A DNA stretch of 64,000 bases, taken from Paragyromitra xinjiangensis (Eukaryota > Ascomycota > Pezizomycetes > Pezizales > Discinaceae). The position numbers were made by a program, and so were the translations under genes. The stretch is taken from assembly GCA_038503065.1 (NCBI GenBank), contig JBCAMK010000007.1:930001-994000 (forward strand), written 5' to 3'. The notes beneath the pieces are model-generated. The model made no database searches. It saw only the letters and a list, made by a program, of their open reading frames with translations, and had not been told where the DNA came from. Below are positions 35,801 through 48,674 of this stretch, piece after piece. Numbering within the stretch: the stretch's first letter is position 1; the number at the start of each line of letters is the position of its first letter.

Positions 35801-37025
35801 GGCTCTTTTGGAGATGGGATTTTCTGTACAGGCGTATGATAGCAGAAATCAACCTCCGCTGTATTACGCTGCTAAGTCTGGACACGAAGCGGCAGCGGAT
35901 CTATTACTGGAGAACGGTGCTGATGTCAACGCTCAAGGTGGAGATTATGGCAGCATCCTATACGCAGCAGCCGACGGAGGCCATGAAGCGGTTGTTCAGA
36001 TACTCTTGAGCGCCGGGGCCGATGTCAACGCCCAGACCGGATTTCACGGCACCGCTTCGCAAGCCGCAATCTGCGGAGGCCATCAAGTAGTTGTACAGGC
36101 GCTCTTGGGTAAAGGAGCTGATGTTAATGTTCAAGGTGGACATTTTGGCAACGCTTTGCAAGCAGCAACGCTCAAGGGCGACGAAATGTTGGTGCAGACG
36201 CTCTTGATTAAAGGAGCCGATGTCAACGCTCAGAGTGGATATTATGGCAACGCTTTGCAAGCAGCAGCGTGTGAAGGCAACGAAATGTTGGTGCAGATGC
36301 TCTTAGATAAAGGAGCTAATGTCAACGCTCAGGGTGGACTTTGTGGCAACGCCTTACAAGCAGCAGCGCATGGAGGTTATGAAACGGTAGTCCAGATACT
36401 TTTAGCCGAAGGGGCCGATGTCAACATTCAGGGTGGATTTTTTGGCAACGCCTTACAAGCAACAGCCTTTGGAGGTTATGGAACGGTAGTCCAGATACTT
36501 TTAGCCAAAGGGGCCGATATCAACGCTCGGGGTGGATATTATGGCAACGCCTTACAAGCAGCAGCCGATAGAGGTCGTGAAACGGTAGTCCAGATACTTT
36601 TAGCCAAAGGGGCTGATGTCAACGCTCAGGGTGGACATTATGGCAGCGCCTTACAAGCAGCAGCCTGTGAAGGTCATGAAACGGTAGTCCAGATACTTTT
36701 AGCCGAAGGGGCCGATGTCAACGTTCAGGGAGGATACTATGACTACGCTTTGGAAGCGGCAGTCTACGGAGGACACGAAACAGTAGTGCAGATGCTCCTA
36801 GAAGAGGGGGCTGGTGTCAACAAGCGAGGTGAATCTTTCAGTAGCGCCTTGCAATCAGCAAATCATTACGACTATAAAAGCATTGCCCAACTGTTAGTGC
36901 AGGCTGGCGCACACAAGGATGGGGGAAAGGTGACTAAAACGGGGATACATAATAGGTGCGATCTTGGAGCGCTGTTTGCTCTACCTTTTCTGACATTCTA
37001 TAGCTCGATAGGCGCAGGTGCCTAA
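32849..37025 (+). CDS. NLR-type STAND protein: NACHT NTPase with ankyrin repeats
   Basis: Nine exons: 32849-32991, 33049-33373, 33444-33566, 33618-33702, 33754-33927, 33979-34152, 34209-34233, 34302-34889, 34949-37025; 1237 residues, every phase consistent. Fungal NLRs are cytosolic sensors that oligomerise on ligand binding and trigger defence or heterokaryon-incompatibility death. After a Ser/Pro-rich start, residues ~65-320 match the N-terminal region common in fungal STAND proteins (VVGGVKLIVQLGLKFATFF; tentatively DUF7708-like). The NACHT has Walker A GNPGIGKS (340-347), Walker B VFIVMDAMDEF (439-449) and a TSRRERDI sensor-like strand. A winged-helix region follows (~560-680). From ~817 about 12 ankyrin repeats follow, the central ones nearly identical. 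A TAG at 33026-33028 looks like a nonsense codon but lies inside the 57-nt first intron. The ligand and effector mechanism are unknown. The gene looks intact. Confidence 0.88.
35830..36860 (+). repeat. 99-nt tandem repeat array encoding ankyrin repeats
   Basis: Ten to eleven consecutive 33-codon units. The word GAAACGGTAGTCCAGATACT recurs at 36381, 36480 (one mismatch), 36579 and 36678, exactly 99 bases apart, and flanking words such as GGCAACGCCTTACAAGCA also recur. Outer units are more diverged. The array lies wholly inside the last exon of the NLR gene and stays in frame. Confidence 0.92.
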
Positions 37026-38648
37026 AATGATTTTTTTCCTTGGTATATGTGGTTTAGGGTTATTTTTACTTCTATCTATTTTAGATTTATTATACATATA
37101 CATGTAGTTCCTTCCCTTTCGGCCTGCAGGGTGGTGGGGATTACCTAGGGTTTACGACAATTCAATTTTGCACTTCTTTTCACGCCTATTCCATCTGCAA
37201 TCATATCACACCGTGGGTGAAAGTTTGTATATTCCCAGCGCATCACCTAGGTACATCCTTTGTGTCCCATATCACTCTCATAGGGTGCGGGATTTGAGAT
37301 GCGTAGGGAAAGATGATAATACGGACAATGCGTCATGTGGCTCCCGGGCAATGGGCTACGATTATGTATCTCGTGGCTAAATTTAACCACCGCTGAAACC
37401 CGATATACTAAAATCTATCTAGTTTATTTCTCAAGTGCTCTCGAAGCCTTAGCTATTGTCTTCAAGCAAGAACTCACCTTGTCTCGCCTACCCATACGCA
37501 CATGTTTCGTGATTTCCTTGGATGGATGTACGTACAATCAGATTTGCATAGAGGCGTGCGTGAGAATCTCAAATGACGAAATCTGCCTCTTGGAAAAACT
37601 TGCCGAAGAGCAAGCACGAAAATAAAATACCGCACCGTGGCGAGAACATAGATAGATCTGGCTTCGCATTGAACCGTTTGATTAGTCTATATTGATGGCG
37701 CACGGATTAGCATAAGGTTCTTCGCTTGCTTAGGCGAACGGGGCTTACTAACTTTCAGTATATAGCGTACCTATCGTGATGACTGTCTCACGAGTAGACA
37801 GAGTCACCTGTAGAAACATTGCCTCACTTCCCTTTTAGGCGTAGTGCCTACTAAAAGCGAACCCTAACTTTAAACCAATCTCACCCACAGAGCAATGAAG
37901 GGAATGCAGTACGGCGAAAGGAAACTAAAGTATGCTAGAATACCTATCTAGAGTACATGAATTGAAGCTAGAGGTATTGGTTCTTAGTTATTCAGACAAT
38001 CTCCAGGAGAAGACGGGCGGAGCGCCTCCCAGCTACCAAAATTTTTTAAGGGCTTTCGATGTTTCTATGGAATACCTCTGGGATAGTTTATTGGACTTTC
38101 ATAGGATATCCGGGGCCCGGCCTGCCTGCTGGTATTTCAGTTGGTAATCGCTTGTCCGAGGTGTACTACTCTAGCAGCCTATTTCAGAATGTCACCAGTT
38201 TTTTTTCTTTCTTGCGTCGCATATTCCTTTGTAGACCTTTTGATTACTATTAGATTACTTCTCCGGAGGATCTCCCTAGGGCTATGCAACCTTGAATACC
38301 GAGGGATCACAGTGAATACGCCCGATTATTTACTAATCAGGGCGACCGTCTTGCCGCCGAGGATGATCAAGTTTGTCTTGGCACCAATTATCTAGCGTAC
38401 CTACTCGGTTGCTAATGATATATCACTAATCTTGATCAGTAATCCCTCGGACGAATTTGTGGGAATTCCAAACCACGAAATATAAGTTAATATTGAGAAT
38501 TGCGATATATAGCAGAGCACGTACATATAAAAGGAAAGCATTTCACCCAGAGATACCAACTCAAAATCATCGAGAGAATCATATTCGCCAGTCTTATCAC
38601 GCAAGAATCCCAATTCCCAATTACCACAGCAAAACACTTAGACTCACA
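37026..38648. other. Intergenic stretch
   Basis: 1.6 kb between the NLR and NmrA-like genes. One TACATGTA at 37099-37106, just past the NLR stop. Short frames (37335-37625, 37932-38253) are not supported. Confidence 0.5.
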
Positions 38649-39883
38649 ATGTCTTCTCAAAGACTCGTCCTCATCATTGGAGGGACAGGCGCACAAGGAA
38701 TGCCTGTTGTTAAATGTGAGAACCTTACGGGACTTTAGAAATAGTAATGAGGGGAGAATTCTGACTTTCGAATAGCTCTAACTAAAGATGGCAAGTATGC
38801 TGTCAGGATTTTGACTCGCAATGCCTCCCACACTCGCGGTTCCGAACTTGCTTCTCTTCCGAACGTCAGCTTTCACGTTGGGGATCCACATAACGAAGCA
38901 GACCTTCACGAAGCTTTCAAAGGAGTATGTTATGCTTTTGTCAATCTCAACGGCTTCGCTATTGGGGAGAAGGCAGAAGTATTTTGGGGTATGAGAACCT
39001 TCGAGATCGCCAGAAGCATGGGTTGCAAATGGTTTGTCTGGGGGAGTCTGGATTACGCTCTCAAGAGAGGAGGATATGATGAAAAATATCGCTGCGGCCA
39101 TTACGACGGAAAGGGAAGAGTAGCAGGTATGTGACTTTTCTTACTCGAGATACTAAAAAGAAGTTCGTTTGTCAGCGTACTGGTGTTGACGGTCAGCTTT
39201 TGGGTACAGAATGGATCCAACATCAGCCAACGGAACCTATGGCATGGTCAATCCTTACAAGTGGCCCATATATGGAGATGCTCAGCGAGTTCCTCAGACC
39301 AAAAAAAAATGAAGATGGGACATACGTTTTTGCTGCACCTCTTGGTAAGTATTCCTCTTAATCTCTCCACCCCTTAAAGTATAGGAGCTAATATCTGTAA
39401 ATAGGTGATGGAGCTGTTCCTTTGATCCATCTCGAGGATCTTGGACATTACACCCGCTGGATCTTTGATCATCCCGAGCGTTCCGTCGGCTTGAACCTCG
39501 AGATAGCCACAGCACATGTTGGATACCAGGAACTCGCTGAGACTTTCACGCAAGTGACAGGAAAACCAGCAATCTATACACCCCTCACTGAAGAACAGTA
39601 CTTCGGTGATATGGGAGGTGGAGCGTGGAAGGTTGGCCATGGCGCTACTGACAAAGAAGATCCGACTTTGCTGACGTTCCGGCAAAACTTTGGGGGATTT
39701 TGGCAACTGTTCCGGAACTCTGGCAATAATAAAGGCGTGATTCGTAGAAATTACGCCTTCTTGGATGAAATCCTACCAAGCAGAGTGAAGAGCGTTGGAG
39801 AGTGGATGAAGAAGGTTGGATACACGGGAGATCAGCTTGTCGTTCTGAAGGACTGGCAAGATGAGAATGTGCCCATGAAATAA
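38649..39883 (+). CDS. NmrA-like NAD(P)-binding protein
   Basis: Four exons (38649-38715, 38776-39126, 39210-39344, 39405-39883), 343 residues; donors GTGAGA, GTATGT and GTAAGT, all phases closed. This is an atypical short-chain dehydrogenase fold. NmrA-like proteins sense NAD(P) redox state or act as regulators, and many lack catalysis. The N-terminus carries the dinucleotide-binding loop LVLIIGGTGAQG (G11, G14, G17) and the first strands read YAVRILTRN. The SDR Y-x-x-x-K motif is not evident at the usual place, which fits a non-catalytic regulator. The HLEDLGHYTRWIFDHP segment is typical of the substrate-side half. Intron 3 acceptor GGTACAG was chosen over an earlier TTGTCAG because only the former avoids an immediate stop and restores the expected EWI sequence. 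The partner cannot be read from sequence. Confidence 0.9.
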
Positions 39884-41772
39884 AGGAAGCAGTTGTTTGG
39901 GTTGTGTCAGAATTAAGATATGAAAGCAGTGGATAAATCAAATTGAATTGTCTTTTTTTTTGGTACATATGTAAATCCTGCATGATTGTATATGCTTAGG
40001 CTTGTTCCCATCCCCTATTACCTACATGTATGGTTGCCCTACGGTACGCAGCAAGCTGCGTGTATGGGGCTGGGCACGAGACTAGTAGGTATATGCTTGT
40101 CCCTGAAACTTCCGTTGGTTTACCCCGTCGCCCCGCTGGAGATTGAGCCTCGAATTCCATGTAGCTTCAGTTAGCAATAAAGTGATCACCTTTGTCTACT
40201 AAAAGCCCAACTAATATCACTACAAGCATATCAAGAAAATGACTTCGAAAGGAGATCCTTCTAGCATACAACTGCAATTCTTTACCATTATTTATCCTCT
40301 TGGCTGACGCCGGAAGATTCTTTCACCTTAATAACTTATTCATCAAATTTGTCGGCACCCGCTGAAATTTTAACGTTTGAATTCCTGGGCGCAGGCGCGT
40401 CACTTCTCCTATGTATATCCACTACTAATATAGCAAATTAGTGAGAGGCAAACGCATCCCATTGACATAAGATCTAGAAGGTATATTTATATGTAGGCAC
40501 CACAATTTCTAGTCTCTAGTAGCGCCATACCGTCCTGGCCTCGCATCAGCATGCCCGTACTTGCGGGCCGCTACCCGGGGTAAATTTCTAGATCCTGTAC
40601 TTCAAGACTAGAAATTGTCACCATTTGAGGGAAACTGATCCCCGCTTCTTTCTGGATGACAAATACCTTGTTTTGCACCTTATTTGAACCTCTTAGCGTG
40701 GGTTGCTTATAATACGGTACTATACGCTAATCCTATTCAATTTTGAAAATCCCAAGGCCTCTAGGAACAGGTATTGCATCGCTTGAAGTTACCGCTGGTA
40801 GAATAAAATTTCAGTGTTACCAATAGGCAGTTTGAGCGCCCCACTACATAAAAGTTGGGGATCCCGCTAGCCGTATGCAAATCGAGAGAAATGGTTTAGA
40901 TACATTACCGGAATAAGGCACGGTGGCAGACCATGAAAGTTCTACGATTAACCCATGTGATACTATTAGTTTGTGAGGGGTGCGGTTTTGTCCGAGGAGC
41001 TTCTTATGTGAACTTGCATGCTACGACACCAGTACAAGTTTTATTTTGATTTGTCAAGATTATAATCTCACTTAGCTGTATTAATTGATGGTGTGGTAAC
41101 TAATAACTATAGCGGGCATCCCACTGAAATCTGGCTTGAGAGCACCCACGAGAAAAAATGTTGAGAACTGAACGCCCTAATCAAAATGTCAGTGGATTCT
41201 GAAGGGAAGCTAAGCTACACTTCGGTCTCAACAGAATGCATGCGCTACAACGCTTCTTATATAAAAAAGTAAGTGGTCGCTCATCTCTCGTGAATGGTGA
41301 TTCACGCTCAAATACCAACCTGAAGCCTGGGACTAATTGTGAATCAAAATGCAGGAAACGAAGAATCCGAAACCTGGGATAATTGAACATTCGTTATCGT
41401 TATGGCAATTATGAAGGTCCCAAAGAATGTCCACATGTACAGACATCCCGACTGCATACCACTCAACCAGATACCCAACAAAAGACACAGAAACGCCTGC
41501 TGAATCGAACACTTTACCGCAAATAAAGAAGGAATCCACCAAAGAGATCAAAACTCAAAATAAAGACTCTGTAAAGGAAAGTTCTACCCAAACATCCACC
41601 CTAATACAAGATTGCTAAACTATCAGGCAAGAAAAATATCGGAGAGAGAAACAGCTTTTTAGGCAATAGTCAAAAAGGAAATTAGGCCGATAAGAGCATA
41701 GTAAGCACTACCATTGGACAAAAGGAAAGTCAACGCCCTCGAAAAACAGGGTTCGCAAAGAGCAACCAAAGC
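39884..41772. other. Intergenic stretch between convergent genes
   Basis: 1.9 kb, AT-rich, no supported frame. One TACATGTA at 40023-40030. Confidence 0.5.
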
Positions 41773-44700
41773 CTATCCGCCACCTACTTCCAGCTCACCA
41801 CCTACTGCGTTTAAAATCATTGCTCCGAGACGATCGCTGACGCTTGCTGGGTCTTGAAAAGCGTCTCGGGCGAAGGAAAGAATCGTCTTAGACGTAGACC
41901 ATGTCCATGGGCCCCAGCTTGTCGCCATTGCAAGTAAGATGATTATTAATATAGGAAGCTAGAAATTGTTAGTCAATACCCGAAGAGGTGGCGCGCAACG
42001 AAGCAAGAAAGAATTGCTTACCCAGAAAAAGTACAGCCGCCTATCATTCTCGATCTTCTTCATCTTTGCAGCATGCGCGCGGTACTCCTCTTGCTGTTCC
42101 CTGGTTATGTCTCGTCCACCCTTCGCAATTCTCCGTTGTAACTCGCTCATATCAAGCGGAGAAGCACCCGAGGATGAAGAACTTGTGGTAGTTTCGGCAA
42201 CAGTTGGCTCTGGAACTTTCGTGTCATCTACATCGGGACCTCTCAACAGCACAGTATCGCCGGCAGCGCCCGAAGATGCTCCTGGGTGAGGGAAGAGTTC
42301 TTCATATGGAGGTGGTGCCTGAGGGTTGGTAAATAACTCCCACCATTTGTAATCACCATCCTTCATGTCCTGCTGGGTCGGATTTGGATTTGCAGCAGAC
42401 CACGGCTGAGCAAATGGCGGCATTAACGCGTTAAACTTGGCCATTGGGTTTAGGTTTTGGAAAATGTTTTGATGGAACTCGGCGGCAGTGGGCATAGCTG
42501 GCAGATTCCAATGGTTCTGGAAATTTTGGAGACTCGTCGCGAAATTCTCTTTCCAGGCGGTCATCATGGCCGATGGTGATGGTGCAAGCTCCCGAGACGT
42601 TGGGTTGGGTCCTGGGGCGGCTTGTTGAGCTGCTTCGATTGCTACCTTATCCTGAACAGAAATATTTGCCATTGCAGCCGTCGCGGCGTTGAGGTCATGG
42701 ATACTACCCCTTCTGGAGCGCATCCAAATCTCACCCGTGTCGGCATCGTCTGTATCACTGCTAACAGCCTCATCACTTGTGTTGTAGAAATCATCGACTC
42801 CCATAGGCTTTGGACGTCCGCGAGTCGCTGAATTGGTGCCGGGGAACGAGTCCCATAATGAATGTATAGAAGCCGAACTACTGGCCCGACTCCTTTGAGG
42901 ACCGAATCTTTGCTCCGATGATGCAGAGTTGGTGCGACTATGACGTCTTGAGGAGGCTTGATCCGATCTTCCATGCGTCACCCTATAGGCCAGATCCTGC
43001 GGCGTCTCACCGTTCTTTGTTTGAATGCTAGGATTTGCTTTGTTGAGAAGGAGCCTTTTAACGATATCAGGCTTATTGTGCAATGCGGCGAAGTGCATAG
43101 GCGTGTAACCATTCTTGTCACGCAAGTTCGGGGAAGCGCCTCTAGCTAAGAGAGCTGCAACAAATCTTTGCATTCCGAGAATGCAAGCGAGATGAAGCAG
43201 TGTTTGACCCGCCTTATTTCGAAGGTTAAGGCGAGCAGGATGTGGGCTATCGTCTAGATCTATTGCGTCCAAGCATTTCAGCAAGGTTGCCTCAAGTTCA
43301 ACCTGTCCGAAACCACCAAGACTTTCTTCTCCAGCAAGACGTCGGACAAAGTGTTGCTGAGAACCGCCTCCCCCGCCGCTCTCAGAACCTTGAGCTGAAC
43401 TCTGACCAAAGTTTGGCCCACGATTCTCAATTATACTCCTTGCAATATCCTGAGCGGTTGCCATAGTGCCGTGCATTTTAATCCCAACAATTTGCAACGC
43501 TAATTCCATCAAAGATTTTTCGGTGTCGTCTACATATGTGAACAACGGGTAATGGCCAGGAGCCTTTTGAGAGGGAATATTTCTCAAGGTTACCACTACC
43601 GGCCCAGGGGTGGATCGAGGGGGCAGCATGCAAATCAAAGTCGAACTACTGTAGCATAAGTTCTGAATTGCAGGAATTTCCCCGAACAAAACCGTAAGTC
43701 CGTTGACGAATCCCTTACCGAGAACAGTTACCTCAATTCCACCACGGGTAGTTCCTTCTCCTGGGATGAGCCGGCTGATCTCTGGAGCCATCGGGGCATC
43801 TCGTTCAGGGTTTCTTTGGATGATATCAGGTAGAATTTGTCTTGTCTGATGGTGGTGCTGTGGCTGCTGCAGGACGAAAGAACTGCGCGGAGAAGGGCTG
43901 GTAACGGCACTAGCATAGGCCGACCGGGGTGAGGTAAATTGAGATTGATCAATCTGAGATCTGAAACCATCCATATGTGCCCCGTCGAACGAAAATCTTC
44001 GGGAATCGTTCGTTTCGGAGGGAGTCGAAGGCTCTTGAAATTGAACGGCAAGCGAGCCACCCTGGCCAAAATTACCCATTTCATACGAAGACCCAAAAAA
44101 TTGCTGCTGGGAAGGCACAGAGTGTCCAGATAACTGGAATGGAGGGGCGGGACTCTCAAGTTTAGTCATAGCTAAGTTTGCTGGTACTTTAGTTATAGAG
44201 TTGATCCTCCGCTTTTTGGTATGGGGTACTCCAGGTGATGGTCCAAACTGAGGAGATTTTTGCAATGCTGCAGAGGGTGGTGGAGATACAGGAATCCCAT
44301 TCTGGTTGAACGATGGATCGAAATGGAGTGAATTCGAATACTGGGGCTGCTGAGAAATTGTATTTATCTGAGCAAAAAATCCTTGCTCGTTGTCTTGTCG
44401 GCCTGTGAAGGGATTGGAATTAGGCTGAAGTGTTGTGTATACACCCTGCTGAGAAGCTCCAAGAATTTTGATATCTTGCGATCCGGAGGGCATCGTAGGC
44501 ATTGTGGAATTTGATTTGTGATCATCAGTGATCAGGATAGAACTGGTAATTTGCTGAGCAATTATCTCGTCCAGGTGATTTTTGATCGTGAAAATAACTC
44601 TACAAAACGGGCTGTTAGAACTTTTCAAGGATGATTGCATCAGCTGTTATAAATAAAACTACAAACCTAAATCCTTCCTTCTCACCCTGGTGCCGACAAT

Positions 44701-46447
44701 AACAAGCGAGCCTCATATGCAGTTCAACCATCATCCCTCCCTCCAGACTACCAGGTGCTAGACCTCCGTGATACTGAGATTTTGATATAGGCATCCATTC
44801 CCGGATCTCTGTGTTATTGAAAACCACTGCCCTTTTTGCTTCGTCGTCCCTCCATTCATCTTCCTCCTTAATTTTTTTCACCTTTTTCCTTGCTGCCCGC
44901 TTCCTTTCTCTTGACATACATCCTAGGCAAATCTTTACCTCCCCTCCGTTCAGTGGACCTGACTTCTCTGAGCCTGAATTCTCGCTACGTGGGGATTCAT
45001 CAGAATCGTCCCCACTAGAACCTTCAGTTACATCCATTCTCTGCGAGGGTTCCTTTCTGAAAATAGGCTGAAGATCTTCACCGCGTGCACGGGCCAGAGC
45101 GCTTTTAAGCCAATGGGGGTTCCGCATGGCGCTAGAACAGACGAGATTCGCATGTAATTCCAACATATCAGGTGATTTTGTGGCTGGTGGCTTGGCGTAT
45201 AATTTCGGTTTTGAAATAGTGTGCCGTGGCAGGTGGAGTTTGGTGACACCTGGAGGGAAAGGGAAAAGGTGAAGTTTGACCGGAATCTGAGTCTCAACGC
45301 GAGATTTTGTAGGAATTTGATCAACACTTAGGGTTGACGGAAGATGCATGGAGAAATGAACCCCTGAAGCTGGATGTGACGGTGGCTGTGGCGGCGGAAT
45401 AACACATGGACGTGTTTGGAGTGCTATTGAGGTAGGTCGTTTTTGGCTGACCCGAGGTGGGCCAGCAATGGGCCTAGATTGCTGTGATGGATTAAAACTA
45501 TATTGTGCATCCCATTGTCCTGATGGAGAGGGATTCGGTGGTGTTGAGAATCTCTGAGCAGTTCTCGAATCATCGGGTGAATTCGCATCATAATACGCAG
45601 GCGAGCTAACCGCAGTATGCGATAATTTTATAGGTTGAGAAATGTTTCCATCGTCTGACATATTAAGAAAGCTATCATCAAAACAGATTTGATCTTGACT
45701 CCTTTTCCTGCGGTTCCCGATGACATGCAAATTTGTCCCCATGTTTCTTGCGTTAGACTCATGATCCCCCGAGAGGTTATGTCTAAGGTGACCATTGGTG
45801 TAACCTGGTATGGAACCTAATGGTAAGCGTTGTTGCTGTGGGCTACTAGTATGTAACATCGCCTGCCCTGAGAATGGAGAAGATGGTGGGATTGCTTGGT
45901 CAGGCACACCCAGGGCTGCATTGTCAAAGTCAAACCACTGATCAAGTTGGTCAGTAGTTCGACCACCTCCACTCGAGTCCAAAACTGAGTCTACGAGCTT
46001 CGATTCGGGTTTTCTAGAATTTAGAACGCCATCTCGAACTCGAACATCGCCTTCAAAGCCACCGCTCATCTCCACATCCCCCCCTGAACCCAAGATAGCC
46101 TCCGTTGCGAACGATTCCAACAACGGCTCTAGATGCTTGGATCTTGTGCCCAAGTCTTCTGAGGTAACAGACCCGGAAGAAGGTGTGGGAGGTTGCCGAG
46201 ACACGTGAGCGAAAGTAACAGACTGTGCAAAATCCTTTTCAATATCGTCCAATCGTGTCAAACCTTGCAATATATCGATAGGGTCTGGAGGTGGAGTAAG
46301 GCCTTGGGGGAAGTTGTTGGGCCACGCTGACTCGGGAGTAATTAATGAACGGCTAAAGATGGGTGAGGAGAGGGATGATGAATTCGTTGAAGGGGGTGAG
46401 TCGGATGGGGGGCTGCTGCTGCTGTTATTCAATTCCTCGTCGTTCAT
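41773..46447 (-). CDS. Mga2/Spt23-like membrane-tethered transcription factor
   Basis: Three reverse-strand exons (46447-44667, 44599-42022, 41958-41773), 1514 residues. Proteins of this family sit in the ER membrane, sense lipid saturation or low oxygen, are freed by ubiquitin-proteasome processing, and activate genes such as the delta-9 desaturase. Seen here: a Ser/Pro-rich N-terminus; a conserved block ~395-615 (PVKLHLFPFPPGVTKLHLP, then SILITDDHK) bridging intron 1; an IPT/TIG domain at ~860-935 (PEISRLIPGEGTTRGGIEV); ankyrin repeats at ~1055-1135 (GQTLLHLACILGMQRFVAAL); and one C-terminal transmembrane helix, YFFW joined to LPILIIILLAMA across intron 2. The last exon is supported by a GACTAAC branch and the expected helix. 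The ORF-level ATG is at 46447; a GTG precedes it. Assignment rests on domain order. Confidence 0.93.
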
Positions 46448-48674
46448 CACCAGCTACCTTGGGCACCAATGGAGTGAGGTGCTGTTGGTGCTGAGAATAT
46501 CTGTCGCGAGCTTATCAGTATACCGTCAGCAGCCTTTCTGTTTGCGTAATTAACCCCAACAATGAGATCTCTATTGATCTCTACCAAACCCTCAGTGCTG
46601 TGGCAGCTAACCCCTCACCTTCGAAAAACACCAGGAAAGTGCAAAAAGCAAGGGGTAAGTGAAGTAGAGCTTACGGGGTCTAGCTAAGCTTGTCCAAGCG
46701 AGTAGTTTAAATTCAACTTAAAGGCGAGATCTCAGCGTTGCCAGGAAGAAAATTTCGATCGGCAGGGTATTACAGGCTGCAAAGGTTCCAGAACGCAAGT
46801 AACAGTGAGGGTTGTTTCGTTCTCGAGCCTGGTACGCCGCCACAGCCAGCCTCGAAAAATGGGAAGAGAGGAAGGGCCTTGCGCCGTTTTGCCTGTCTTG
46901 AGAAATGAACGTGAGAGTATGTGGGCAGGTGTAGCGTGGGCGGGGGGGGATGGGTTGAAGTTGTAAAAGGGTGCAATGGGTGTCGATGACACTTGGGAGG
47001 TTGTCGGTAAATTAGGTGCTTCGCGGCGGACTGCGTCGACAGCACCAGCGATATTTTGGGTAGCACCAAGCTTGGTGTTATGGCAGCTAGGGTCTAGGTG
47101 ACTGGGTAACAAAGGCCCTGATTTGATGGAGTCTTGACTTGATGGAGTTTTGAGGTCGTGATTGGAATGGATTTCCGAAGATGACGACGGGAGTTCCTAC
47201 CATGCAAAATTGCTAGTCGCCTACCTGAGTACATGTAATATCTCTCGGGGGCAGAATTGTTCCCACGAAAATGTATCTTCTCTCCTCGAAATAATACGTG
47301 AAATCGTCTAATTAGCCTCGCAGTTTTCACACGAAGTACACACAGTCTATCAGCTAAAAGTTCAGTTTCCACTCGCGTCATGCCCTCCGCCCGAGAACTC
47401 CCGTCCAAGACTCCCGCCAACCGTCATTTCAAGCTCAGTTTGCAACCAATCCGCCTTGCAAATGGCCGAATTATATACGTACTTCTAACGAAAGGGTAAC
47501 TTTTTTTTTGGGCAGGGCGAAGCCACTGCGCATCCGGACAACAAAGCGGGAGGAGGAGTATCTGCCAAATGCACGCCTGCAGGATCAAAAAAACCTTGAG
47601 GAACTCCCTCCATCTTAGCGATGCTGTGCAGATGAGCACTATGGCCAGTGCCAAGGTCTCTTGTTTCAAGCGAGGCGTTCTCAACAGCTTATATGGTGGC
47701 TGGTTGTGGCTTGTTGGCCACTACTTTTCTCGACGACAAAATCATTGAGCAGTAACAAGATGACACAAATCCGACGGTGACTGCAGAGCATGAAACCTGA
47801 GTTTTTTTTTGCATATGCGCAGATAAAATCAGTCGTTAGGTTCTGGGTACTGATGGATGGGAGTAAGTAAGGTGCATACTTGCTCGTGGAGAAAGAGCTT
47901 GACTTTGGATCACCAGACGCACGGTATTCCGGCCGATGGAGGTCACAATCATAGCAAGCCCTCCAGGCCAGAGAACCGTTATGGATCGACCGGCGAGGGG
48001 GATCATATCAGATAAGGATCGCTATGTACTACGGAATCATGCAGCCTCAAGTTTAAGCTTTCAAGATAGCCTGGCCCGCGGGCAGAGAAACGTTATCTTA
48101 TACAGAGATCAACACCGATGAGACGTTGTTGGATCTTTCTGCAGATACGACACATCTCATCTATCCCACGTTTAAAGCCTCATAACCGGGATGAAGATCT
48201 GTGCTTAACGTTCAATCACGTCAATTACCCCTCATTGCAAGGGAAATTTAGATGGAAAGGATACTGTCCAAGCATTAAGAAAAAACTCAGAGATATATTC
48301 TTTATCAAGGGCTTTGCCTAGTCGGCCAAGAAAGGCCAAGTCTTAGCTCTAGAGAGTGTGTGCTAGCGACCGTCGTAACGGCACAACCAAGTGCATTTGC
48401 TCTCACAAGAACCGGATATCCATTACTAGCTAGTGGGCGAGTTGAAAATCACATCAGACGTTGACAATCCCAAACGAGATTCGAAGCAAGACTACATACA
48501 ATAGCACTTTAACAAGTTCATCACAGTAAACGTGGTAGGATTAACCTTAAGCCGTTGTCCGGCGAATAGAAAATCTCACGCATTCAGAATTCCCAGGTAT
48601 TAAGCCTCCATCAACGATTCTTACAACCAAACCAAAAATCTCTAACTACACTAGTACAATAAATCGGATCATCC
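46448..48674. other. Intergenic stretch upstream of the Mga2-like gene
   Basis: 2.2 kb including the Mga2-like promoter and the 3' region of the permease gene. One TACATGTA at 47230-47237. Frames at 46732-47112, 47094-47420 and 47424-47684 are unsupported. Confidence 0.5.

Noticed and set aside
46732..47112. 126-codon reverse frame upstream of the Mga2-like gene
   Set aside because: Starts without a clear ATG context, and an overlapping 99-codon frame is equally open; looks like leader/promoter DNA.
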